Below are positions 26,122-32,830 of a DNA stretch of 32,830 nt, in pieces. The number at the start of each line of letters is the position of its first letter. Positions within the stretch are counted from its first letter, which is position 1. The position numbers and the translations under genes are program-made. Location: the NCBI RefSeq assembly GCF_001644025.1, contig NZ_LUUK01000174.1, forward strand, positions 1 to 32,830, given 5' to 3'. A model generated the notes under the pieces. That model searched no databases and was not told the DNA's origin. It was given only the letters and a program-made list of their open reading frames with translations. The stretch comes from Methylomonas koyamae (GTDB lineage: Bacteria > Pseudomonadota > Gammaproteobacteria > Methylococcales > Methylomonadaceae).

Positions 26122-29100
26122 ATGCCAGTCCGCTCAGTTTTGACGCCGCTCGATGTATTTTTTACCGTTTTATTGGTGGCGTTGCTAGGCGCGGTGATCT
26201 TTTTGACGCCGGTCGACATACCGGATGGCTTTCCATTCCGGGCCGAGGCCATACCGACGTCTAAGTTGGTCAAGGCGGCGCATCCGTCGGCGGCGACGTT
26301 CGCCGATCGGACCTGGGAGTCGGGGTTAATGTTTTCCCATCAACAAGGCGACGAACATCTGGCCGGCATCGACGAGTCTTTAGGTTCGGGAGCGTGCGCG
26401 GCGGATTTTAATAACGACGGCTATGTGGACTTGTTTCTGGTGAACGGCTCCGGGCAAACCCGTTATTACGGCAAAGCGTATTGGTGGCAACAGGCCGAGG
26501 GTAATGCGCTTTTTTTGAATGAAGGCGGTCGTTTTAGAAATGCCACCGAAGAGAGCGGATTGGTCAGGACAATCTGGGGTATGGGCTGTTTGGCGGTTGA
26601 TTTGGATAACGATGGCAACACCGATTTATTGGTGACCGGCAAAGACGGCAACCTGCTCTACCGCAATAGCGGCGCGGGGCGTTTCGTCGACGTGACGGCC
26701 GATGCCGGGTTTGCCGGCGACGGGTGGGCGACGTCGGCCGCGGCGGCCGACTTTAACCGCGACGGTCTGTTGGACCTCTACGTCGGCCAATTCGTCGATT
26801 TCGAGAAAGGTAAGAAAACCTTCGAAGCCAACAGCCAATTTGTCGGCGAAAAAAAAGGCGTGTTCGACGCCAGTCTGTATCCGGCGCTACCCAACCGTCT
26901 GTATTTGAACGACGGCGGCTTTAAATTCCGGGAAATCGCCGAGGCCGCGGGAGTTCGGGATGCCGACGGCCGCACCCTGGATGTGAGCTGGCAAGATTTG
27001 GATAGCGATGGTTGGCCGGATTTGTTGGTGAGTAACGATCGCGGCACCGGCTCTAACAGCGCTTATCTGAACCGGAGCGGTGAGCGGTTCGAAGCCGGCG
27101 GCCAAGCCTTGGGCTTGCGGTCGGCGTTGGGCAATCGCGGCATCGCCTCCGGTGACTTGGATGGCGATGGGCGTGGCGATCTGGCGGTGGCCAGCGCCGC
27201 CGGTGAAAATACGGTTGCGTTAATCCGCGAAACGACGTTGGAAGAGAGCGAGCATTTTAAAGATAAGGCCAAGGAAAATGGCATCGGCGCCAATCGCTAT
27301 CTCAGTCTGTCCGGTTGGTCGCCGTTGATTCACGATTTCAATAACGATGGGTTTGACGACCTGCTTCTGGCCACCGGACATTTGGAGCCCGATCCCGACA
27401 CCGCCCGGATCAGCCAAGGGCAAGCCAAACAACTTTGGCTAAACGACGGGAACGGTCAATTTGTAGACGCGGGTAGCGAAGCGGGTTTGGCTCTGAAAGA
27501 CGCTCAGTCGGCGCGCGGCGCGGTGACCGCAGACTTCGACAACGATGGGGATATCGACGTCTACGTCAGTCATAACAACGATTTGGGCCAGTTTTTAGCG
27601 AACGAGTCGCCGCCTCGGCATTGGTTAGGCTTGAAATTGGTCGGCGAAAAATCCAACCGCGATGCGCTAGGTGCGGTTGTCCGTGTGTATGCGGCCGGAC
27701 GAGTTCGAATCAAATCGGTGCTTAGCGGCGAAGGGTTTTTGTCCGATAGCGACAAGCGTTTGGTGTTTGGGTTGGGAGATACCGCTGCGGTCGAAAGATT
27801 GGAAATCGCGTGGCCGAGCGGCCTTCGCCAGACTCTGCGTCCAACTGCTATCGATCGGTATTGGTTGATACGCGAGGGGAGCGACGAACTCGTCGCATTG
27901 GGTGGATCGCAATCCGGTCCACCGGTGCGGCCGCAACTGAGATTGAAATTGGGCGCCGACCGTCCGGAACTGCGGATTCGCTATTTGCACCTGCTAGAGC
28001 GTCGCCAGTCCGAAGCCGATATTTGGCCGGAATTGACGGCCGGCGCGCTCGACCCGGAGCCAGCGGTGCGACGCGCGGCTATCGATATCGCGGCTCGAGC
28101 CGGCAATGGGCGGGGATTTGGCCTACTGATCCAGGCCCTGGAAGATTCCGAACCCGCCAATGCGGTCGCCGCGGTCGCCGGCCTGCGAAGTCTCGAAGAC
28201 GAAGCGTCGGTGCGCTGGTTGCTCAGGGCGTTCTCGCGGGAGAGCGCCGAGGTCAAAATCGCACTCGCCGATACCTTTGCCTATTTCTTTCAGGAAGAAG
28301 AGGCGATGGTTTACCGCAAGTATTTGGCGGTGCCGTATTTGATTCGCCTGCTGGAGGACGCCGAGCCGAGCGTGCGCGTCGCCGCCTCGCGGGCCTTGGC
28401 GAATGCTGAACGCTTTCGGGGTGTGCATGCCTTGCTTGCCGGCTTGAGCGACAGTGATGCCTCTGTCCGGGCGGAATTCGTCCGCGCCTTGGGATTGATA
28501 AGGCAGACCGAGGCTAGTCCAAAACTGGCTAAGCTACTAACCGATGAAACGCAGGAATCACAGGTTGTCGCCAATGTGTTCGTAGCTTTGAAGCGATTGG
28601 GCGATACGGAAAATGCCGGCAGATTGTCGGATTACATTGGTGGACGTGGCGATTTCTCGGGCTTGGCGCAAGACAAGCGGTTGGCGACGCTCGAATGTTT
28701 GCTGGCGCTTGGCGACGAAGCGGCGGTATTTAATGCCGATGAAATCAATTCGTTGGTTCGAGAAAGTTTCGGGCGAACGAAGCCGACGGAAACCGCGTTG
28801 CGCGCGCGTTGGATTTCTATTTGGCGGTATGTGGCCGACCCGGCGGGTTCGGCTTGGTTGGTGGCTCAAACCCAGGCCGCCGAAGCGGATATCCGCGCAA
28901 GGGCTTTCTCGGCGCTATCGATTCAAAACCTGCGGGACAGCGAGTTGTTGCAACAAGCCTGGCGCGACCCGGACGAGTCGATTCGCCGATGGGCGCTCAT
29001 CGAACTTTTGAAGCGAAAAAGCGACCTGGCGCGCGACGAGTACCAGTCGATTTTGAAGAATTCGGACTGGCGAGAAGTGGCTGTGGATGCCTGGATGGAG

Positions 29101-29574
29101 CAGGGTTTGCCCGGAGATTCGTCGCGCTTGCTAGAGGCGCTGTCGGCGGTGTTTCCAATGGCCGGCAAACCGGCGACATTGGCATCGGTTTGCGGCAGTC
29201 CCGACATGCGAATTCAAGCGCTTTGCCCGGTATTGTTGCTCGCCGATTCGAACGCCGAAAGCCGTCGGCTTGCTGGGCAATTGTTAGCAGACCGTTCGAC
29301 GGCCTTATCCTTACGTCAGGCGGTGTTGGCGCGGTTGACGCCGGTCTTCGAGCCGGATGCGCTGAATGTCGTGTTTGCTCTGGCTCAGGCCAAAAAAGAT
29401 CCGTTACGCCACGCGGCAATAGAGAAGTTGTTGACGTTTGATGGGGAATCGTTGGTCGCCTTTGCGCGGAAAATCGCCGACAATCCTAGCGAAGACCCTG
29501 AAATTCGATTCCTGGCCGTCGAGTTTTTACTGCGCAACGGTGATCAGGCTGCGCTGGACATACTGTACAGATAA
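26122..29574 (+). CDS. Membrane-anchored CRTAC1-like FG-GAP/VCBS protein with ASPIC/UnbV and HEAT repeats
   Basis: An 1150-residue protein. A membrane helix near the N-terminus (about 10-32) anchors or exports it. Residues about 95-480 form a beta-propeller-like region with seven calcium-type motifs such as DFNNDGYVDL (from residue 95), DLDNDGNTDL, DLDSDGWPDL and DFDNDGDIDV (from residue 471). An ASPIC/UnbV domain (about 514-580) follows with GLGD and AWPSGLRQTL signatures. From about 625 to the end there are many HEAT-like helical repeats (EDAEPSVRVAASRALANAE and similar). The first half is as in CRTAC1-family extracellular proteins; the HEAT extension suggests a protein-binding scaffold. 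No enzyme site is seen. The pentaheme cytochrome gene follows after 18 bases, so the two probably act together at the periplasmic face or surface. Confidence 0.9.
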   Translation: MPVRSVLTPLDVFFTVLLVALLGAVIFLTPVDIPDGFPFRAEAIPTSKLVKAAHPSAATFADRTWESGLMFSHQQGDEHLAGIDESLGSGACAADFNNDGYVDLFLVNGSGQTRYYGKAYWWQQAEGNALFLNEGGRFRNATEESGLVRTIWGMGCLAVDLDNDGNTDLLVTGKDGNLLYRNSGAGRFVDVTADAGFAGDGWATSAAAADFNRDGLLDLYVGQFVDFEKGKKTFEANSQFVGEKKGVFDASLYPALPNRLYLNDGGFKFREIAEAAGVRDADGRTLDVSWQDLDSDGWPDLLVSNDRGTGSNSAYLNRSGERFEAGGQALGLRSALGNRGIASGDLDGDGRGDLAVASAAGENTVALIRETTLEESEHFKDKAKENGIGANRYLSLSGWSPLIHDFNNDGFDDLLLATGHLEPDPDTARISQGQAKQLWLNDGNGQFVDAGSEAGLALKDAQSARGAVTADFDNDGDIDVYVSHNNDLGQFLANESPPRHWLGLKLVGEKSNRDALGAVVRVYAAGRVRIKSVLSGEGFLSDSDKRLVFGLGDTAAVERLEIAWPSGLRQTLRPTAIDRYWLIREGSDELVALGGSQSGPPVRPQLRLKLGADRPELRIRYLHLLERRQSEADIWPELTAGALDPEPAVRRAAIDIAARAGNGRGFGLLIQALEDSEPANAVAAVAGLRSLEDEASVRWLLRAFSRESAEVKIALADTFAYFFQEEEAMVYRKYLAVPYLIRLLEDAEPSVRVAASRALANAERFRGVHALLAGLSDSDASVRAEFVRALGLIRQTEASPKLAKLLTDETQESQVVANVFVALKRLGDTENAGRLSDYIGGRGDFSGLAQDKRLATLECLLALGDEAAVFNADEINSLVRESFGRTKPTETALRARWISIWRYVADPAGSAWLVAQTQAAEADIRARAFSALSIQNLRDSELLQQAWRDPDESIRRWALIELLKRKSDLARDEYQSILKNSDWREVAVDAWMEQGLPGDSSRLLEALSAVFPMAGKPATLASVCGSPDMRIQALCPVLLLADSNAESRRLAGQLLADRSTALSLRQAVLARLTPVFEPDALNVVFALAQAKKDPLRHAAIEKLLTFDGESLVAFARKIADNPSEDPEIRFLAVEFLLRNGDQAALDILYR

Positions 29575-29592
29575 CACCACGCGGGGAAGCTT

Positions 29593-31629
29593 ATGAACGT
29601 TTCGAATAGCCAAATGATCTCCGAGCGCCACTTCGCCCGGCCCTTGGTCGCCGTGACGGCCGTGTTGGCGTTGAGCGGATATATCAGTTGGTGCTGGCCT
29701 GGGTTCTCGGTAACCGAGCAATGGCTGTATTTGCTGCATACCTTGTTGGGCCTGGTGGTCGCGGCGTTGCTGGCGCCATATTTGATCTTGCATTTTCGGC
29801 GCACGATAGGTCTCAGACGCTCCTGGATTGCGTTTTCCGGCATCTTGACCGCGCTGCTGTTTTTGGCGCTTGCGCTGACCGGAGTTCAGATTGCTTGGCA
29901 AGGCCAGTCGGAAGCCGGACGCTGGATTTTCGAATCCCACGTAGGCTTGTCGGTCGGTGTGTTGCTAATGACGCTTGGACATGTGTCGTTTCATGCGGTG
30001 TCTTTGCCGGAACGCAGAAAAAGAAACGAACCTAGCCGATTTCCCTCGCTAATCGGCGGAATGACAAAGGCGGTCATCGGCTCGGTGGTTGTCGCGGCGA
30101 TAGCGGTGCTGGTGGCTAGCGCGGCTTATCAATGGCGCACAAGCCCTTATCGGGACGCGCCGGCCGTCGAGCCTTATCTCTACAGCTACGGCGAACATCC
30201 TTTTCGGCCCAGTCAAACCGAGACCAGTACCGGCGGTTTTTTCGATCCCCGGCGGATAGGGGCTTCCGAGCGGTGTGCCAGTTGTCATCGCGAGATCGCG
30301 GAACAGTGGAAGGCATCGATTCATTCCCAGGCCGCTTCCGACAAAACCTACCAAACCAATATCAAGCTGCTTTCAGAGCGCAAAAACATGGAAGCCACCC
30401 GCTATTGCGAAGGCTGCCACGCGCCGGCGGCATTGTTGAGCGGACAACTAACCACGGGCGGTAAGCTTGATACGCCAGGCCATCTGCAGGAAGGCGTCAG
30501 TTGCATGACTTGTCATGGCATCGAGCGCATTGAGCATCTAAAGGGCGTCGCCAGTTATCGATTCGCTCCGCCCCAACCATATTTGTTCGACGGCGCCGAG
30601 CGAGCGCTGCCGGTGTTTTTGCATAATCTGCTGATTCGCTTGAAACCCGAGCAGCACAGGGCCGATTTGGCCAGAAATGTGTTGTCGACGCCGGAAATGT
30701 GCGCCACGTGCCACGCTCAATTTATGGATAAGGATTTTAATAACTGGGGCTGGGTGAAAATGCAGGACGATTACACGGCTTGGCTGAACGGACCGTATTC
30801 CGGCCAAACCCGACAGACTTTCGCTCATGCGCAACAACGCCGCTGTCAGGATTGCCATTTTCCGTTACAGCCGGGTAGCGACCCTTCCGCGAGTAGCAGC
30901 GGATTGATCAAGACCCATTTCAACGTCGGAGCCAACACGGCCATTCCCTGGGTGACTCGAAATCAGGCGCAACTTGAGCGAACGCGTCGATTTTTGACGG
31001 CCGATCAAGTCAGGATCACTATTGACAAGCCGAATCGTAGTGATGCCGTTGAAAGCGCCCGTCATGTCGATCCGGCCTTGATCGCGTCTTCAGAGGCGCC
31101 GGCGTATTGCTACTTGGGCGAAACCGTGACCTTGAAAGTCGCGGTAACTAATGCCCAAGTCGGTCATGCCTTTCCCGGTGGGACTACCGATATCAACGAA
31201 GCGTGGATACACTTTCTGGTTAAAGACGGTCAGGGCCGGACGGTCTACGAATCCGGACAATTGGATGCCGGCAACAATGTCGAACCGGCCGCGTATTTTT
31301 ACCGCTCCATTCCAATCGATCGGATCGGCAACGCGGTTTGGCGCCACGACTTGTTCAACATGGTCGGCGACAGTTTCAAGCGCATCATCCCGCCGGGCGG
31401 TACCGATGTGACGAGCTATGCATTCAACGTGCCGGACGACATTAAAGGCCCCCTAACCATAACGGCCGGCGTCAATTACCGCAAATTGAATAACCGTTAT
31501 GCGCGTTGGGCGTTGAAGGATGAGCAAGTCGAGCTGCCCATCGTGGAAATGGCTTCGACTTCGCTGGTTTTACCGGTACGGATTAAGCCGGAAGTGGCCA
31601 ATAGCCGGGAATCGGCGTCAGGTGGATAA
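29593..31629 (+). CDS. Membrane-bound pentaheme c-type cytochrome with b-type-like helical anchor
   Basis: A 678-residue protein. Four hydrophobic helices at the start (within about 15-140) contain paired histidines: His49 and His67 near the second helix, His116, His130 and His134 near the fourth; a fifth helix lies at about 157-176. The large exported domain has five CxxCH heme motifs with first cysteines at 228, 272, 304, 370 and 418. A C-terminal beta domain (about 500-670) contains GHAFPGGTTDINEAW. A membrane cytochrome b-like module joined to a multiheme c domain would move electrons between quinol and periplasmic or outer acceptors; this is inferred. A good ribosome site (GGGGAAG) precedes the ATG. 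The exact family is not recognised; multiheme cytochrome is certain. Confidence 0.93.
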   Translation: MNVSNSQMISERHFARPLVAVTAVLALSGYISWCWPGFSVTEQWLYLLHTLLGLVVAALLAPYLILHFRRTIGLRRSWIAFSGILTALLFLALALTGVQIAWQGQSEAGRWIFESHVGLSVGVLLMTLGHVSFHAVSLPERRKRNEPSRFPSLIGGMTKAVIGSVVVAAIAVLVASAAYQWRTSPYRDAPAVEPYLYSYGEHPFRPSQTETSTGGFFDPRRIGASERCASCHREIAEQWKASIHSQAASDKTYQTNIKLLSERKNMEATRYCEGCHAPAALLSGQLTTGGKLDTPGHLQEGVSCMTCHGIERIEHLKGVASYRFAPPQPYLFDGAERALPVFLHNLLIRLKPEQHRADLARNVLSTPEMCATCHAQFMDKDFNNWGWVKMQDDYTAWLNGPYSGQTRQTFAHAQQRRCQDCHFPLQPGSDPSASSSGLIKTHFNVGANTAIPWVTRNQAQLERTRRFLTADQVRITIDKPNRSDAVESARHVDPALIASSEAPAYCYLGETVTLKVAVTNAQVGHAFPGGTTDINEAWIHFLVKDGQGRTVYESGQLDAGNNVEPAAYFYRSIPIDRIGNAVWRHDLFNMVGDSFKRIIPPGGTDVTSYAFNVPDDIKGPLTITAGVNYRKLNNRYARWALKDEQVELPIVEMASTSLVLPVRIKPEVANSRESASGG

Positions 31630-31797
31630 ACAGATTTCGAGCTCGAAAGTTGTCGGACTTTTTTACAGTTTTTTCTATATGGTTATGTCTTTATCTGTCG
31701 ATGAATAGGTAAGTCATTATTTTTATGGAAGAATATTATGAATGGAACGAAACTTGACTGCTGTTGGGTTCAACAAATTTATTCGGGATGTAGGACT

Positions 31798-32448
31798 ATG
31801 CTGAAAACACGCCTATTCTTTTCAAACTTAATACTCGCGGCATTGAGTTCCGCCAACCCTGCGGTGGCCGGCACCATCGTGAATGGCAGTTTTGACAACG
31901 ATCTGTCTGGCTGGACGGCATTGACCAGCGGAGGGAGCGCGCAATGGGAAGCCGGCGCCGCCGTTTTAGCGGGTGGACAAGGCGCAAATCCGTTCGCGGC
32001 CAGTCTGGTGCAAGGTGATGACGGTAGTTTTAGTTTTACTTCACCGATCATCCTTAGTGCCGGTAACGACTGGTTAAAGTTTGATGTCAGTTTCACTTCG
32101 CTAGGCGTTGATGCGCTGGAGACCCCAAGCGGATTTACCGACAATTTGACGCTTACCTTATATGACGCGGACGATATTACAGGCGCCAGCGATGCGTTGA
32201 TCGCTTCAATCGATTCGACGACCGTTGGAGTGACCTCTATCGCTTTCGATCTGTCGGCGTTTATCGGTCGATCCGTCGCGTTTTCCTTCGAGTTTAACGA
32301 CGAGAACGATGGTTTCGATTATTCGGCGGCCATAGACAACGTGCGTTTTGAAGCCAGTCCGGTACCCGTGCCGCCGTCGGTTTTATTCGAGGCCACAGCA
32401 CTAGCCGGTTTCGCGGTTGCCTCTATCCGCCGCCGCAGAAACGCTTGA
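31798..32448 (+). CDS. Secreted protein with PEP-CTERM-like C-terminal sorting signal
   Basis: A 216-residue protein from ATG at 31798, chosen because it gives a proper signal peptide (1-24, ending PAVA) and has AGGA upstream; an in-frame ATG at 31738 with GGAAGA in front would add 20 residues before the signal. The mature part begins NGSFDNDLSGWTAL, a beta-sandwich start common in choice-of-anchor and carbohydrate-binding-like surface proteins. The tail has the three-part PEP-CTERM layout: PVPVPPS, a hydrophobic stretch (LFEATALAGFAVA) and an arginine cluster (RRRR), with VPVPP in place of canonical PEP. Exosortase would cut and anchor it; none is in the window. Expected location is the outer surface or extracellular matrix. 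Confidence 0.8.
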   Translation: MLKTRLFFSNLILAALSSANPAVAGTIVNGSFDNDLSGWTALTSGGSAQWEAGAAVLAGGQGANPFAASLVQGDDGSFSFTSPIILSAGNDWLKFDVSFTSLGVDALETPSGFTDNLTLTLYDADDITGASDALIASIDSTTVGVTSIAFDLSAFIGRSVAFSFEFNDENDGFDYSAAIDNVRFEASPVPVPPSVLFEATALAGFAVASIRRRRNA

Positions 32449-32480
32449 TTTGATCTAGAAAGTTTGAATTGCCTCAGGTG

Positions 32481-32507
32481 TTGGCCGCTGATAGACTCGG
32501 CGGCCAA
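32481..32507 (+). repeat. Hairpin downstream of the PEP-CTERM-like gene
   Basis: TTGGCCGC (32481-32488) and GCGGCCAA (32500-32507) form a perfect 8-bp stem with an 11-base loop, 32 bases after the stop at 32448. There is no T tract, so it is not a standard terminator. Confidence 0.4.
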
Positions 32508-32525
32508 TATTCGCGGGAAGTGTCG

Positions 32526-32550
32526 GAAGATTTTACGGATATAAATCTTC
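32526..32550 (+). repeat. Second hairpin in the leader of the last gene
   Basis: GAAGATTT (32526-32533) and AAATCTTC (32543-32550) form a perfect 8-bp stem with a 9-base loop, about 93 bases before the ATG at 32643. With the hairpin at 32481 it could make a structured leader; no known riboswitch was recognised. Confidence 0.4.
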
Positions 32551-32642
32551 TCAGACGGCTAAGGTCGCGAATCGTAAACGACAAAGGTTCCCCTTGTAAT
32601 GGGTGTCTAAGCGATCGATAAAAATTATAAAAGGAGTGAGGG

Positions 32643-32830
32643 ATGTCACCGAGCCAGCGAGCGATCAAGTCGAAAGTGGAGCTTGATCCAAATACGCCGA
32701 TTGTAAAGCCAGGTGAGAAGAGGACCGCAAATTCGGCGGTCTGGCTGTTGCTGCCTTTGCTCGTGCTGTCTTTTTTTACCAAAACCGCTTTGAGTGCTAC
32801 GCCGACCAACTGGGAACCTGTCTCGACCAG
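32643..32830 (+). CDS. N-terminal part of an exported protein (cut by window end)
   Basis: An open frame of 62 codons plus two bases runs to the window edge. It begins MSPSQRAIKSKVELDP, continues with a basic, polar segment of about 35 residues and then a hydrophobic stretch (AVWLLLPLLVLSFFTKTALSA), after which a polar mature-like segment starts (TPTNWEPVST). AAGGAG lies six bases before the ATG, a strong start. The long basic N-region before the hydrophobic helix fits either a long signal peptide or a membrane anchor. Family cannot be told from this fragment. A 111-codon frame on the other strand here is a shadow. Confidence 0.7.
   Translation, partial: MSPSQRAIKSKVELDPNTPIVKPGEKRTANSAVWLLLPLLVLSFFTKTALSATPTNWEPVST

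Noticed and set aside
26055-26264. 69-codon frame overlapping the start of the CRTAC1-like gene
   Set aside because: Overlaps the larger gene in another frame by over 140 bases, with no ribosome site of note.
31641-31670. Possible terminator after the cytochrome gene
   Set aside because: The stem is only five A/T-rich pairs; the T runs look more like general AT-richness of the intergenic region.
32474-32809. 111-codon frame on the - strand near the window end
   Set aside because: The + strand frame from 32643 has a strong Shine-Dalgarno and a signal-like N-terminus; the minus frame has neither.
1-32830. CRISPR array, tRNA or rRNA genes, insertion sequences, prophage or integration sites
   Set aside because: Looked for regularly spaced repeats, cloverleaf-like ends, transposase or integrase motifs and flanking direct repeats; none seen by eye.

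Overview
The window looks like a chromosomal stretch of a moderately GC-rich gammaproteobacterium, most plausibly a methanotroph-type bacterium (Methylococcales). This is inferred from the housekeeping gene set (typA, tatABC, argS plus an SPOR gene, ileS-lspA, pgi) and from accessory genes: a copper-protein pair, a TIGR03790 protein, a CRTAC1-like/HEAT protein next to a multiheme cytochrome, and a PEP-CTERM-like protein. No methane monooxygenase or methanol dehydrogenase gene is present, so the assignment is tentative. I found no rRNA, tRNA, CRISPR array, insertion sequence or prophage gene.

Layout. 1-3416 (+): the 3' part of an RND efflux permease, a small membrane protein with a degenerate HMA_2-type domain, and a TauE/SafE (TSUP) permease. 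3620-7407 (-): a tightly packed set read lysR, SAM methyltransferase, rhodanese, typA, the first three joined by 4-base stop/start overlaps. 7590-7739 (+): a 49-codon membrane peptide divergent from lysR across an AT-rich palindrome. 7916-12686 (+): hisE-tatA-tatB-tatC-yggS, then argS and an FtsN-like SPOR gene. 12692-16525: a DUF2721 protein (-), a TIGR03790 exported protein (+), a PAS/GAF/GGDEF diguanylate cyclase (-) and a nitroreductase (-). 16628-16840 (+): a small two-helix membrane protein. 17049-20346 (+): ileS-lspA. 20464-22104 (-): pgi.

Accessory end. 22394-24023 (+) holds two exported, C-terminally membrane-anchored proteins. The first has a predicted mature N-terminal His-Gly-Gly and two cysteines, and its architecture resembles the PmoD/AmoD-type proteins of methane and ammonia oxidisers. 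The second is a cupredoxin with a full type 1 copper ligand set and a Met/His-rich N-terminus. Next come a YqaA/DedA-type membrane protein, an unrecognised polytopic membrane protein and a MOSC protein (-). From 26122 a two-gene unit encodes an 1150-residue membrane-anchored protein (seven calcium-type FG-GAP/VCBS motifs, an ASPIC/UnbV domain, a long HEAT array) and a 678-residue membrane pentaheme cytochrome c whose N-terminal helices carry paired histidines. A PEP-CTERM-like secreted protein and the start of another exported protein, preceded by two hairpins, close the window.

How the parts may work together. The housekeeping blocks serve translation, protein export, cell division and sugar phosphate metabolism. 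The right-hand third looks devoted to the cell envelope: copper binding, periplasmic or surface electron transfer and surface protein sorting. The CRTAC1-like/HEAT plus pentaheme cytochrome pair and the copper-protein pair are the best candidates for an incompletely described system.
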